From: Aminobacter sp. AP02
Lineage (GTDB): Bacteria > Pseudomonadota > Alphaproteobacteria > Rhizobiales > Rhizobiaceae
Length of the DNA: 64,000 nt
NCBI RefSeq assembly: GCF_003148805.1
Contig: NZ_QGGX01000003.1
Coordinates: forward strand, 124,001 to 188,000
Direction: 5' to 3'
How positions within the stretch are numbered: the first letter of the stretch is position 1; the number at the start of each line of letters is the position of its first letter. Positions 8,396 to 18,115 of this stretch are shown piece by piece. Both the position numbers and the translations under genes were made by a program. Below the pieces are notes generated by a model that saw nothing but the letters and a program-made list of their open reading frames with translations, was not told the origin of the DNA and made no database searches.

Positions 8396-9103
8396 TCAGA
8401 GCTCCAGCTCGCCCTGCCCTGCGTCGAGCGCGCCGATCGTTTCGGCGGCGAGCGCGCGGGTAATTCGGGTCTTTTGCTCGAGTGCAGCACGGTCGAGCCG
8501 GTCGACCACGCGTATGGCGGTCGACAGCGAGCGCTCGATGCGCCGAACCAGAAACTGCACGACATGCGGTTCGACCTCGACCTGACGGTCGGCGAAGAGC
8601 TTGGTGATGACCCCCGCCAGCAGCATGTCGTCGGGTTCCTCGATCTCCACAGTCGCCGCAGCCTTCAGGCGTGAGGCGAGATCCGGCAGCGACACGCCCC
8701 AGGACGCGGGAAAGCTGCGCGTGGTGAGCAACAGATGCGAGCCCGCCCCACGAACAGTGTTGATCAGATGGAACAAACCTTCCTGATCGAGCCTGCCCTG
8801 ATCGGCATCGTCAATCAGCACGGGGACAGCGCCGACTTCGCCCAGATGCGCGGAAATATCGGACGGGCTGAGCTCGATCGCACCGGCATGCTCGCGCCAG
8901 ATCGCGGCAAGGTGCGACTTACCCGATCCTGCGGGGCCTGCGAGCAGCACCACGGGTGCTGGCCATTCCGGCCAGCGGTCGATGAGTGCGGCAGCCTGCG
9001 CATTGGCCTGCGACACAACCAGGTCGTCGCGCGTCAACCCCGGCGAATGGCCGAGGTCCAGAGGCAACTGGCGCGGTTTGGAGGGCTCGCGCGTCACCGT
9101 CAT
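8396..9103 (-). CDS. hdaA: DnaA regulatory inactivator HdaA
   Basis: A 235-residue DnaA-like AAA+ protein. The N-terminal QLPLDLG is the beta-clamp-binding hexapeptide of Hda proteins, by which Hda docks on the replisome and stimulates DnaA-ATP hydrolysis. A Walker A motif (AGPAGSGKSH, residues about 54-63), a sensor segment LLLTTRSFP and an arginine-finger-like region (LPDLASRLKA) follow, but DnaA's DNA-binding domain IV is absent, as expected. The true start is the ATG at 9103, overlapping the stop of the AI-2E-type permease gene; the open frame upstream of it is antisense-like arginine-rich sequence without family similarity. Confidence 0.88.
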   Translation of the reverse strand: MTVTREPSKPRQLPLDLGHSPGLTRDDLVVSQANAQAAALIDRWPEWPAPVVLLAGPAGSGKSHLAAIWREHAGAIELSPSDISAHLGEVGAVPVLIDDADQGRLDQEGLFHLINTVRGAGSHLLLTTRSFPASWGVSLPDLASRLKAAATVEIEEPDDMLLAGVITKLFADRQVEVEPHVVQFLVRRIERSLSTAIRVVDRLDRAALEQKTRITRALAAETIGALDAGQGELEL

Positions 9104-10237
9104 TTTTCCGAACTTGCGCCGCCGGTCTCGCGATTTACGGCAGGCGGCGGCACCGCATGGCCGTGATAGAGCGGCGAATCGAGATAACGCGCGATCGCAA
9201 AGCGTACCAGCACCGCGACGGCTGCTGCTGCTGGCACAGCCACCAGCAGGCCGACAAAACCGAACAGCGCGCCGAAGGCAAAGAGCGCGAACATCAGCCA
9301 TACCGGATGCAGGCCGACGCTCTTGCCGACAAGGCGTGGCTGCAGGATGTTGCCCTCGATGAACTGGCCGACGAAGAACACGCCAGCCACCGCCACCACC
9401 ATTGTCCAGTCAGGCCAGAACTGCACGAAAGCGACGCCGACCGACAGCACCAGCCCGACCATCGAGCCGACATAGGGGATGAAGCTGATCAGCCCGGCGA
9501 AGAGGCCGATGAGCACGCCGAAATTGAGCCCTGTCAGCGTCAGGCCAATCGCATACATCACGCCCAGCACCAGACAGAGCGTGCCCTGGCCACGGACGAA
9601 GCCAGCGGTCGCCGCGTTGATGTCGGTGGCAAGCTGGCGCACGGTCTCGACATGGTCGCGCGGCACCCAGCTGTCGACGACCGCGACCATGCGATCCCAG
9701 TCGAGCAGCATGTAGAAGGCGACCACAGGCGTGATGACGAAGAGGCTGGCGATGGAAAACAGTGCCACGCCCGAGCTCCAGATCGACTGGAACACGGTGG
9801 TCAGGAAGCCGAAGCCGGCGCTGAGCAGTGAATTGAGCCCTTCGCGCAAGCCTGCCGCATCGACGCCAAAGCGTTGCTCCAGCCATTGCGGATTGTAATT
9901 GGTGACCAGTTGCTGCAGCTTTTCGACATAGCCGGGCACCTTGGCCGCGAAGTCGGCCATCTGAGACGCCAGCACCGGGATCAGCACCACCAGCGCCAAT
10001 GTCAAAAGCACGATGAAGCAGATGAGGATTACCACCGTCGCCATGACCCGAGACAGGCCCAGCCGCTGCAGTCGATCCGCCACCGGGTCGAGGAAGTAGG
10101 CCAGTGCCATGCCAGCCACGAAGGGCAGCAAGATATTGCTGAACAGATAAAGGAACGCGACGAACAGCATCGCCGTGATCAGCCAGAAGCGGATCTGTTT
10201 GCGGAACGCCGCAGCGGCGGCTTCTTCGGCCGCCTCG

Positions 10238-10266
<29 letters not shown>
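9100..10266 (-). CDS. AI-2E family transporter (PerM/YdgG-like permease)
   Basis: A 388-residue membrane protein with about eight helices and the family signature region GLISFIPYVGSMVGLVLSVG followed by FFVGQFIEGNILQPRLVGKSVGLHPVWLM in two adjacent blocks. The family is named for the autoinducer-2 exporter TqsA, but many members move other substrates or ions, and no AI-2 synthase is present here. The gene overlaps hdaA by 4 bp and the upstream phosphatidyltransferase by 29 bp, so all three should be on one transcript. This trio next to purM recurs in Hyphomicrobiales by my recollection. Confidence 0.9.
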
Positions 10267-10795
<529 letters not shown>

Positions 10796-11007
10796 AACCT
10801 GCGTCCCGCCTTTGTCTTTCGCCGATACTCTTTGTCTTTTCCCGATACATGGGCGAGACTTCACGCCACCGCAAGTGACAGGCCGCAATGTGGGGCCTGT
10901 CCACCGCTTTGGCGAGTTGATTGTGCCGCATCCGGCCTGTCTCGCTTGCGGGAACGGGCCGTTCATGCGAATAGCGCCCCAAAAGCGCACGGCATCAGGA
11001 TTTGACG

Positions 11008-12072
11008 ATGAGCGAAAGCAGCAAGGGTCTCACCTACGCGCAGGCAGGTGTCGATATCGACGCCGGAAACCTGATGGTCGAGAAGATCAAGCCGCTGGTG
11101 CGCTCGACGCGCCGGCCAGGCGCGGATGGCGAGATCGGCGGCTTCGGCGGATTGTTCGACCTCAAGGCCGCCGGCTTTACCGATCCGATCCTGGTCGCGG
11201 CCAATGACGGCGTCGGCACCAAGCTCAAGATCGCCATCGACGCAGGCAAGCACGACACCATCGGCATCGATCTCGTTGCCATGTGCGTCAACGACATTGT
11301 CGTGCAGGGCGCGGAGCCGCTTCTGTTTCTCGACTATTTCGCCACCGGCAAGCTCGACCCCAACCAGGGCGCAGACATCGTGTCCGGTATCGCCGAGGGC
11401 TGCCGCCAGGCCGGCTGTGCGCTGATCGGCGGCGAGACCGCCGAAATGCCGGGCATGTATCACGGCAACGACTACGACCTCGCCGGCTTCGCCGTCGGTG
11501 CCGCCGAGCGCGGCCAGCTTCTGCCCACCGATGATGTTGTCGAAGGCGACGTACTGCTTGGCCTCGCCTCCTCGGGTGTGCATTCCAACGGCTATTCGCT
11601 GGTGCGCCGCGTCGTCGAGAAATCCGGCCTCAAATGGAGCGACCGCGCGCCCTTCGCCGATGGGCCGACGCTGGCGGAAGCGCTGCTCGAACCTACCCGC
11701 ATCTACGTCAAGTCGCTACTCAGGGCGATCCGTGAGACCCACGGCATCAAGGCACTGGCCCATATCACCGGCGGCGGATTCCCCGAAAACATCCCAAGGG
11801 TGCTGCCCAAGGAGTTCTCGGCCGAGCTCGATCTGTCCGCCATCGAAGTGCCTCGCGTCTTCTCCTGGCTCTCTGCGACCGGCGGGGTCGCACCAGAGGA
11901 AATGATGCGCACCTTCAACTGCGGCATCGGCATGATCGCGGTTGTCGGCGCCGGCCAGGCAGCACAGGTTGCCGCCGTGCTGCAGGAAGCCGGCGAGACG
12001 GTCACCCCCATCGGGCGCATCGTGCCGCGCCGCGACACCGGCGTCATCTACCGCGGTTCGCTGTCGCTATGA
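11008..12072 (+). CDS. purM: Phosphoribosylformylglycinamidine cyclo-ligase (AIR synthase)
   Basis: A 354-residue enzyme of de novo purine synthesis that closes the imidazole ring of formylglycinamidine ribonucleotide using ATP. Characteristic segments are [14 protein letters not shown] at the N-terminus, [39 protein letters not shown] (split by the family's metal/ATP site), [12 protein letters not shown] and the C-terminal [15 protein letters not shown]. Length is as usual. An in-frame TTG at 11002 exists, but the ATG at 11008 has AGGA at correct spacing. The stop overlaps the purN start by 4 bp, so the two consecutive pathway enzymes are coupled. Confidence 0.97.
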   Translation: MSESSKGLTYAQAGVDIDAGNLMVEKIKPLVRSTRRPGADGEIGGFGGLFDLKAAGFTDPILVAANDGVGTKLKIAIDAGKHDTIGIDLVAMCVNDIVVQGAEPLLFLDYFATGKLDPNQGADIVSGIAEGCRQAGCALIGGETAEMPGMYHGNDYDLAGFAVGAAERGQLLPTDDVVEGDVLLGLASSGVHSNGYSLVRRVVEKSGLKWSDRAPFADGPTLAEALLEPTRIYVKSLLRAIRETHGIKALAHITGGGFPENIPRVLPKEFSAELDLSAIEVPRVFSWLSATGGVAPEEMMRTFNCGIGMIAVVGAGQAAQVAAVLQEAGETVTPIGRIVPRRDTGVIYRGSLSL

Positions 12073-12776
12073 GCACGCCGCGCAAGCGTACCGTCATCCT
12101 GATCTCGGGCCGCGGCTCCAACATGGCCGCGCTGATCGATGTTGCCGCAGATCCGGCCTTCCCCGCCGAAATCGTCGGCGTCATCTCCGACAAGCCCAAC
12201 GCACCGGGCCTTGGCATCGCCGCCAGCCGCGGCATTGCCACCAAGGTGGTGGCGCGCGGCGATCACGCCAGCAAGGACGCCCATGACGCTGCTATCGACG
12301 CGGCCCTGACCGCCTTTGGCGCCGAGATCGTCGCACTTGCCGGCTACATGCGGCTGTTGACCAACGGCTTCGTCGAGAAGTGGCAAGGCCGGATGATCAA
12401 CATCCATCCCGCTTTGCTGCCATCCTTCAAGGGTCTCGACACCCATAGCCGCGCGCTCGAAGCGGGCATCCGCGTCCATGGCTGCACCGTGCATTTCGTC
12501 ACACCTGAGATGGACGACGGCCCGATCATCGCCCAGGCCGCCGTGCCCGTCCTGATCGACGACGACGAGCCGACGCTGTCGGCGCGCGTGCTCAAGGCCG
12601 AACACCGGCTCTATCCCCTCGCCCTCAAGCTGTTTGCCGAAGGCAAGGTACTGATGGAAGGCGGTCGGACGACCTATTCAGGCTTTGGCGACGCGATCGG
12701 CCACGATGAGATTGCCGCGCCCAACCCGGTGCGCGACGAGATCGATCTCGAACAATTGGCACGCATCACACCCTGA
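12069..12776 (+). CDS. purN: Phosphoribosylglycinamide formyltransferase
   Basis: A 235-residue folate-dependent GAR transformylase, transferring a formyl group from 10-formyl-tetrahydrofolate to glycinamide ribonucleotide. The phosphate-binding loop [11 protein letters not shown], the catalytic region [18 protein letters not shown] and the loop [13 protein letters not shown] (catalytic Asp) are all intact. It is about 20 residues longer than E. coli PurN, with an extra C-terminal tail ([16 protein letters not shown] onwards) seen in many alphaproteobacterial copies. ATGA overlap with purM. Confidence 0.96.
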   Translation: MSTPRKRTVILISGRGSNMAALIDVAADPAFPAEIVGVISDKPNAPGLGIAASRGIATKVVARGDHASKDAHDAAIDAALTAFGAEIVALAGYMRLLTNGFVEKWQGRMINIHPALLPSFKGLDTHSRALEAGIRVHGCTVHFVTPEMDDGPIIAQAAVPVLIDDDEPTLSARVLKAEHRLYPLALKLFAEGKVLMEGGRTTYSGFGDAIGHDEIAAPNPVRDEIDLEQLARITP

Positions 12777-12789
12777 CCGGGAGGCGCGT

Positions 12790-13317
12790 ATGGCGAAGAC
12801 AAGGCAATTGCTGCTTCTGCGCCACGCCAAATCGAGCTGGGACGATCCGACACTCGCCGATTTCGATCGGCCACTCGCCCCGCGCGGTCACAGGGCCGCG
12901 CCGCGCATGGGCACAGAGATCGCAAAACGAGCCTGGCTGCCTGACCTGGCCTTGGTTTCGCCGGCGGCGCGCACGCGTGAAACCTGGAAGCTGGCCTCCA
13001 CGAACTGGCCCAGACCTCTGCCCGAGGCTGTTTTCCCAGAAAGCCTCTACGGCGCTTCAGCCAATGACGTCTTCAATGCCGCGAAGACGACGCCCAAGGA
13101 CGTCGGCACATTGCTGATCATCGGCCACAATCCGGGGCTCGAGACATTCGCTGCACAACTTTCCGGCCCCGGCTCGAACGGCAATGCTGTCCAGTCCCTT
13201 CAGGAGAAGTTCCCGAGTGGGGCACTCGCCCGTTTCGAGTTCGAAGGTGGCTGGGATGAACTGCGCCCCGGCTTCGCGCGCCTGACTCATTGCCTGAGGC
13301 CGAGGGACCTTGGCTGA
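12790..13317 (+). CDS. SixA-like histidine phosphatase
   Basis: A 175-residue member of the histidine phosphatase superfamily with the catalytic RHAKSSW motif at residues 10-16 and a second histidine in LLIIGHNPGLE. SixA-type proteins remove phosphate from histidine-phosphorylated phosphotransfer domains, although many family members are uncharacterised and the target here is unknown. The gene starts 13 bp after purN, behind a CCGGGAGGCG ribosome site, so it is probably the third gene of the purMN transcript. The open frame extends further upstream into purN, but the ATG at 12790 matches the family N-terminus. Confidence 0.88.
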   Translation: MAKTRQLLLLRHAKSSWDDPTLADFDRPLAPRGHRAAPRMGTEIAKRAWLPDLALVSPAARTRETWKLASTNWPRPLPEAVFPESLYGASANDVFNAAKTTPKDVGTLLIIGHNPGLETFAAQLSGPGSNGNAVQSLQEKFPSGALARFEFEGGWDELRPGFARLTHCLRPRDLG

Positions 13318-13455
13318 GCAGCGTCACCACCGGCGGCGAGGCAGTGGTGCCGGCAATGCCGCTCTGTTAGGCATCAGCGGATCTCAGCGATTTCAGCGTA
13401 CCGAGCCATCTTTTCCTTCCTCCGCGTTCCGGTGACCTGGCGCTGCAAAATAATA

Positions 13456-13469
13456 ATTGCATATGCAAT
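13456..13469. promoter_or_regulatory. Palindromic operator upstream of MarR-type gene
   Basis: ATTGCATATGCAAT is a perfect 14-bp palindrome 23 bp before the MarR-type start. MarR dimers bind inverted repeats of this size, usually autoregulating. A related sequence (GTTGCATATCTAAC, 10 of 14 positions shared) occurs at 13921-13934 before the downstream tautomerase gene. Sequence match is seen; binding is inference. Confidence 0.6.
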
Positions 13470-13491
13470 CAATTGCCGCTATCGTCACGTC

Positions 13492-13908
13492 ATGTTCGAT
13501 CGCTGTATCTACTTCAACACCACCGCACTGGCGCGCCAGCTCGACCGGATCTGGTCGAAAGCCTTCGCCCCTTTTGACCTGACCCCGCCACAAGGCTTCA
13601 TGTTGCGGGCGATTCTGGCGCGCCCAGGCCTGCTGCAAAGCGAGCTCGCCGACGAATTGAAGATCGCGCGGGCGACGGCCACGCGTGGCCTCGACGGGCT
13701 GGAGGCCAAGGCCCTTATCGTCCGCAACAAGTCCACGCGTGACAAACGCGAATCCGCGATCACTCCAACAGCTGAGGCGCTGGCCATCATGGATGCGCTG
13801 AACGCCGCAAGCGGAGCGACCACGGAGAAGCTGGCCACACTTTTCGGTGAAACCGTTTTCGCCGGCTTTGTCGAGCAGGCGAGAGACATCGCTTCAAAAC
13901 TGGAATGA
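13492..13908 (+). CDS. MarR-family transcriptional regulator
   Basis: A 138-residue winged-helix regulator: MFDRCIYFNTTALARQLDRI, then the recognition helix region LLQSELADELKIARATATRG and the beta-wing with NKSTRDKRESAITPT. Small MarR proteins typically repress neighbouring genes and release DNA on binding phenolic or oxidising ligands. The frame is open to 13432, but the extra residues cover the perfect palindrome at 13456-13469 and do not look coding, so I start at 13492. The tautomerase gene follows after 41 bp and has a related half-palindrome, which makes it the obvious target. Confidence 0.87.
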   Translation: MFDRCIYFNTTALARQLDRIWSKAFAPFDLTPPQGFMLRAILARPGLLQSELADELKIARATATRGLDGLEAKALIVRNKSTRDKRESAITPTAEALAIMDALNAASGATTEKLATLFGETVFAGFVEQARDIASKLE

Positions 13909-13920
13909 TCCGACCGAATA

Positions 13921-13934
13921 GTTGCATATCTAAC
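13921..13934. promoter_or_regulatory. Second, degenerate MarR-type site before the tautomerase gene
   Basis: GTTGCATATCTAAC shares 10 of 14 positions with the palindrome at 13456-13469 and keeps GTT/AAC symmetry at its ends. It lies between the MarR-type gene and the tautomerase start at 13950, next to the GGAGAG ribosome site. A regulator bound here would control the tautomerase separately from its own promoter. Candidate only. Confidence 0.4.
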
Positions 13935-13949
13935 TAATGGAGAGAAACC

Positions 13950-14342
13950 ATGCCTATCCTCAGCGTCAAGATCGCCGCCCAGCGCAGCGACACCCTCACG
14001 GGAGACGTCGCCGCGATGCTGGCCGAGCACACCAGCAACATCCTCGGCAAGAAGCCTGAGGTGACGGCAATCGCCATCACCTATGTCGACCCGCGCGACT
14101 GGATCGTTGCCGGAAGGACCCTTCAACAGCACGGCAAGTCGAGTTTTGCGCTGGAGATTAAGGTCACGGACGAAACCAACACCAAGGATGAGAAGAAGCG
14201 CTACATCCAGGCGGTCTTCGACGGCTTTGCGAATATCCTCGGCGCCATTCACGAGGAAAGCTACATCCACGTGCACGACGTCAAGGCTGCGGCCTATGGT
14301 TATGGCGGCAAGACTCAGGAGTTCCGCTACCATCATTCCTGA
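13950..14342 (+). CDS. Tautomerase-superfamily protein
   Basis: A 130-residue protein starting Met-Pro, so that Pro-1 becomes the N-terminal catalytic base after methionine removal, the hallmark of 4-oxalocrotonate tautomerase/MIF-superfamily enzymes. The order PILSVKIAAQ, then VTAIAITYVDPRDWIVAG, then IHVHDVKAAAYGYGG fits a double-length (fused beta-alpha-beta) member of about 130 residues rather than the 62-residue 4-OT. The substrate is unknown. Its pairing with a MarR regulator and shared operator-like sites suggests induction by an aromatic or reactive carbonyl compound. Confidence 0.83.
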   Translation: MPILSVKIAAQRSDTLTGDVAAMLAEHTSNILGKKPEVTAIAITYVDPRDWIVAGRTLQQHGKSSFALEIKVTDETNTKDEKKRYIQAVFDGFANILGAIHEESYIHVHDVKAAAYGYGGKTQEFRYHHS

Positions 14343-14368
14343 CCGCTCGGCGTGCCGGGCCTGAGGCC

Positions 14369-14911
14369 CTAGGTTCGGAACTTGCGGCGCAGCAGCGATA
14401 CCAGCCAGGGCGCTGCGAGAATGAGTACGGCGCCACCCAGCCATACGACGACGATCAGCGGACGTAGGACGACGCCAACCAGACCGACCAATCCGCCGAG
14501 AAAGCCGGTGGTTTGCGAACTGTCGAAGGCGCCGACGACCTCCGTGCCGATGCCGGTCGCGGCTGCGGCGTCCTTGCCGGTCTCGACAATCGCGCCGACA
14601 TTGGCGGAAGCCCAGGCAAGGATACTATCGACGAGGCCATAGCCGACCCAGGCAAACAGCGACCACAATACAAGCAACGTGAGCGCCACCGCCGTACCGA
14701 ACCTCGGCATGCGCGAACGACGCTCGACTTTCGCCGGACCGTCGCGCCCGAACGCCTGGCTTGCCTGTTCGCCGGAACTCCGTTTCTCTGCGTCACCACG
14801 GCGACCGCTCGCCGCCTTACCCAGCCGAGCGTTGAGGGCCTCAAGGACCTCGCCGAGCTGGCCACCATGGCCTTTTCCGCGTCCCTTATAGTTGTTGTTG
14901 AAGTCGCCCAT
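14369..14911 (-). CDS. Hypothetical membrane protein with Gly/Arg-rich cytoplasmic N-terminus
   Basis: A 180-residue protein I do not recognise. Residues 1-67 are polar and rich in Gly, Arg and Lys (MGDFNNNYKGRGKGHGG onward) without predicted membrane segments. Two hydrophobic stretches follow, near residues 70-95 and 135-170, separated by a predicted extracytoplasmic loop with a GIGTEVVGAF segment, and the C-terminus RRKFRT is basic. It is convergent with the tautomerase gene and lies alone between two unrelated units. Codon usage resembles its neighbours, so it is probably a genuine gene. Confidence 0.65.
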   Translation of the reverse strand: MGDFNNNYKGRGKGHGGQLGEVLEALNARLGKAASGRRGDAEKRSSGEQASQAFGRDGPAKVERRSRMPRFGTAVALTLLVLWSLFAWVGYGLVDSILAWASANVGAIVETGKDAAAATGIGTEVVGAFDSSQTTGFLGGLVGLVGVVLRPLIVVVWLGGAVLILAAPWLVSLLRRKFRT

Positions 14912-15027
14912 CGACCGTCTCCGAATTCGTCAGCGCCGACGAATCATCGGCCGGGCAGAGATAGGAACTCTGAATGTTAGAGATAATAGGGCAATCTGCT
15001 GAAAGGACAGCGTGACGCAGGCTTGCG

Positions 15028-15921
15028 TCAATGAATCCGTTCCGAAGGCGCGCAGTTCTCGCGCTCCAACTGAAGCGTGGTGTGATGCAGGTCGAACTTG
15101 TCCTGCAGCCGTTGTTCGATCGCCCGTCGCACCGCCTCGGCATCCGCACCTTCGTCGAGAACCGCGTGCGCTGTCAGCGACGCCTTGCTCTGGGTGATCG
15201 CCCACAGATGCAGATCGTGGACGGACGCCACCCCGGGAACGGTCGCGATGGCGTTTTCGACCTCGGCGAGGTCCATGCCCGGCGGAACGCCTTCGAGCAA
15301 GATATTGATGCACTCCTTGAGCAGGACCCAGGTGCGCGGGAAGACCATGAAGCCGATGCCGACGGCAAGCAGCGAGTCGACCCATTGCCAACCGGTGAGC
15401 CAGATGACCGCCGCACCCGCAATCACACCGATCGAACCGAGCATGTCGGCCCAGACTTCGAGATAGGCACCTTTTACATTGAGGCTGCCGTCCTTGTGGC
15501 CGGACAGCAGGCGCATCGAAGTCAGATTGACCAGCAGGCCGACGACGGCGATGCCGAGCATGCCGATAGACTGGATGTCCTGCGGCACCGAGAGCCTGAT
15601 GTAGGCTTCATAGAGAATGTAGAAGGCGACGGCGAGCAGCAGCAGCGCGTTGAACGCCGCAGCCAGGATCTCGAAACGGGCATAACCGTAGGTGCGCAGC
15701 AGATCGGCCGGGCGTCGGCCGACATTGATCGCCACAAGCGCGATCGCCAACGCCATGGAATCCGTCAGCATGTGCGTGGCATCGGAAATCAGCGCCAGGC
15801 TACCGGTGACGAAACCGCCTATGGCCTCCGCCACAGTAAAAGCGCAGGTCAGGCCGAACGCCATCCATAGCCGCGACGCCGGGGTATTTTCGATGTCGCC
15901 GTGCGCATGGTCGCCGCTCAT
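15028..15921 (-). CDS. Cation diffusion facilitator (CzcD/ZitB-like zinc/cadmium exporter)
   Basis: A 297-residue CDF-family exporter that uses the proton gradient to expel zinc, cadmium or cobalt. Helix II carries SDATHMLTDSMALA (His-x3-Asp metal site) and helix V carries YLEVWADMLGSIGVI, the CzcD-type arrangement. A short histidine-containing N-terminus (GDHAHGD) and a C-terminal cytoplasmic domain with ATVPGVASVHDLHLWAI complete the family plan. The coding frame starts at the ATG at 15921; the longer open frame upstream runs out of frame through the molybdopterin oxidoreductase gene and is not real. Only 8 bp separate it from that gene's stop, so both are probably cotranscribed. Confidence 0.9.
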   Translation of the reverse strand: MSGDHAHGDIENTPASRLWMAFGLTCAFTVAEAIGGFVTGSLALISDATHMLTDSMALAIALVAINVGRRPADLLRTYGYARFEILAAAFNALLLLAVAFYILYEAYIRLSVPQDIQSIGMLGIAVVGLLVNLTSMRLLSGHKDGSLNVKGAYLEVWADMLGSIGVIAGAAVIWLTGWQWVDSLLAVGIGFMVFPRTWVLLKECINILLEGVPPGMDLAEVENAIATVPGVASVHDLHLWAITQSKASLTAHAVLDEGADAEAVRRAIEQRLQDKFDLHHTTLQLERENCAPSERIH

Positions 15922-15929
15922 GATGCCCC

Positions 15930-18038
15930 TCAGGCGGCTGGCCTGATCCATACCTTGTTGTCGTGCACGGCAGCACCACCATAAGGCGCAGGCGCATCCG
16001 CACCGGTCAGGACATTGATCCCCTCGCCGCGCTCGTGGTCCGAGTTCGGCCAGATGCCCTCGGCGATGACGACGCCGCGCTTGATCTTGTCGAACAGCCT
16101 GACATGCAGCACGACCTCGCCGCGCTTGTTGCCGATCTCGACACGGTCGCCCGACGACAGGCCGAGTTCGGCTGCGTCCTGCGAGTGGATCAGAAGTTCG
16201 GGGCGCCCTTCCTTGTCGCGCGACACCGGCGTTTCGGCGAATGTCGAGTTGAGGAAGTTGCGCGCCGGAGAGGTCGCCAGCCGAAACGGATGCTCGGCAT
16301 CGGCCACTTCGATCAGGTCGACATGGTCGGGGAATTCCGGGAGCTGCGCGACGGGGCCGAAAATGCCCATGCTTTTCGGCGGCTTGTTGGGCGCTGTTCC
16401 GCCGTTCCACTGCGGCTTGAAGCGGAACTTGCCGTCGGGATGGCCAAACCCCTTGAGGAAGTGCGCGTCCTCGAACGCCGGCTGCAGGTCGGCCCAGCGC
16501 TGGTCCTTGAACGAATCGAAATCGCCCAAGCCCTTTTTCTCCAGCATGATGTTGATGTGCTGGCGTTCGGTCATGCCGAAGCCGGGCAAGTGCGACACGC
16601 CCAGCCGCTTGCCCAGTTGCTCGATGACGTAGTGGTTGGTACGCGGCCCCTCCGGCGGATCGATCAACTTCGGGCCGAGCGTGACGTGCTGGTTGCCGCC
16701 ACCCTTGTAGATGTCGTCATGCTCCAGAAACATGGTCGCGGGCAAAACGACGTCGGCGAGCTTGGCCGTGTCGGTCATGAACTGTTCGTGCACGCAGGTG
16801 AACAGGTCGTCGCGCAGGAAGCCCTTCACCACCAGCCGCTGTTCGGGCGCGACATTCGCCGGGTTGGTGTTCTGGATCAGCAGGGCTGTCACCGGCGGGC
16901 CGCCGTAAAGGGCGTCTTCATGGTTCATCAGCACCGGGCCAATGCGCGAATGATCGAGGTAGCGGATGCTGGGGTCACGCAACTTGGTGCCCTCCAACAG
17001 TTCGCCGTTGAACTTCAGTACGCCCGAATTTGAATGGAAGGCACCGCCGCCCTCATATTGCCAGGCGCCTGTCACCGCCGGTATCGACAATGCAGCGTGC
17101 ATGTTGACCGAGCCGTTGCGCTGGCGCGAAAAACCGTAGCCGAGGCGGAAGAAGGTCTTTTTCGTGGTTCCAATCAGCCGGGCGAAAGCCTCGATCTCCT
17201 CGACTGCCAGACCAGTGATCGCAGCCGCCCATTCCGGCGTCTTGTCTCTGAGATGCGCTTCCAGCCCTATTGGGTCGTCGGTGTATCTTTCGAGATAGGC
17301 ACGGTCGGCCAAACCTTCCCTGAACAGCACGTGCATGGCAGCGCAGGCAAGCGCCGCGTCCGTGCCGGGCTTCAGCACCAGGCCCAAATCGGCCTGTTTC
17401 ATGGTTGCGGTTTCGTAGATGTCGATGACGACGATCTTGGCGCCACGTTCCTTGCGCGCCTTGATCGCGTGGGTCATCACATTGACCTGGGTGACTACTG
17501 CATTGGTGCCCCAGATGACGACACAGTCGGACTTGGCCATCTCGCGCGGATCGGACCCGCGCAGCGAACCCGTGCCCATCACATAGCCGGTCCAGGCGAG
17601 GTTGGTGCAGATCGACCCGAAGAAACCCGAATACTTCTTGGCGTGACGCAGCCGCTCGATGCCGTCGCGCTGCACCAGCCCCATCGTGCCGGCGTAGAAA
17701 TAGGGCCACACGGTTTCGGAACCCAGCTTTTCCTCGGCGGCGATGAATTTTTCGGCGATCAGATCGAGAGCCGCTTCCCAGCTCGCTTCCTTCCAATTGC
17801 CGTCGCCCTTGGCGCCGGCACGGATCAGTGGCTTCAGCAGACGGTCGGGATGGTGGACGCGGTCGGCATAGCGGGCAACCTTGGCGCAGACGACACCCGC
17901 CGTATAGCTGTTGTCCTTGGCGCCATGCACGCGCCCGATACGCTTGTCATCGAGCAGTTCGACATCGAGCGCGCAGGTCGAGGGGCAATCATGCGGACAG
18001 GCCGAATGGCCGATGCGGATTTTCGTATGGGTGTTCAT
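15930..18038 (-). CDS. Molybdopterin-dependent oxidoreductase (formate dehydrogenase / nitrate reductase-like)
   Basis: A 702-residue prokaryotic molybdopterin oxidoreductase. The N-terminal [4Fe-4S] site is visible as CPHDCPSTC with a fourth cysteine in AGVVCAKVARYADR, followed by molybdopterin domains (TGYVMGTGSLRGSDPREMAK, VIWGTNAVVTQVNVM) and a C-terminal MopB domain with HSQDAAELGLSSGDRVEIGN. No Tat signal is present, so a cytoplasmic enzyme is likely. The residue at the metal-ligand position cannot be assigned confidently. Relatives in Rhizobiales are usually annotated only to superfamily; substrate unknown. ATGs at 18074 and 18038 are possible; I use 18038 (MNTHTKIRIGHSACPHD). Confidence 0.87.
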   Translation of the reverse strand: MNTHTKIRIGHSACPHDCPSTCALDVELLDDKRIGRVHGAKDNSYTAGVVCAKVARYADRVHHPDRLLKPLIRAGAKGDGNWKEASWEAALDLIAEKFIAAEEKLGSETVWPYFYAGTMGLVQRDGIERLRHAKKYSGFFGSICTNLAWTGYVMGTGSLRGSDPREMAKSDCVVIWGTNAVVTQVNVMTHAIKARKERGAKIVVIDIYETATMKQADLGLVLKPGTDAALACAAMHVLFREGLADRAYLERYTDDPIGLEAHLRDKTPEWAAAITGLAVEEIEAFARLIGTTKKTFFRLGYGFSRQRNGSVNMHAALSIPAVTGAWQYEGGGAFHSNSGVLKFNGELLEGTKLRDPSIRYLDHSRIGPVLMNHEDALYGGPPVTALLIQNTNPANVAPEQRLVVKGFLRDDLFTCVHEQFMTDTAKLADVVLPATMFLEHDDIYKGGGNQHVTLGPKLIDPPEGPRTNHYVIEQLGKRLGVSHLPGFGMTERQHINIMLEKKGLGDFDSFKDQRWADLQPAFEDAHFLKGFGHPDGKFRFKPQWNGGTAPNKPPKSMGIFGPVAQLPEFPDHVDLIEVADAEHPFRLATSPARNFLNSTFAETPVSRDKEGRPELLIHSQDAAELGLSSGDRVEIGNKRGEVVLHVRLFDKIKRGVVIAEGIWPNSDHERGEGINVLTGADAPAPYGGAAVHDNKVWIRPAA

Positions 18039-18115
18039 GGGTCGATCGTATCGGGATTTGACTGGAGCCGACATAAGAATGTTCGCCCGCCAAATGTCCA
18101 GTCATTGCGCGCTTT

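Noticed and set aside
15922-16410. N-terminal extension of the CDF exporter frame
   Set aside because: The extra residues overlap the molybdopterin oxidoreductase gene out of frame and are Arg/Ala-rich noise; the exporter starts at 15921.
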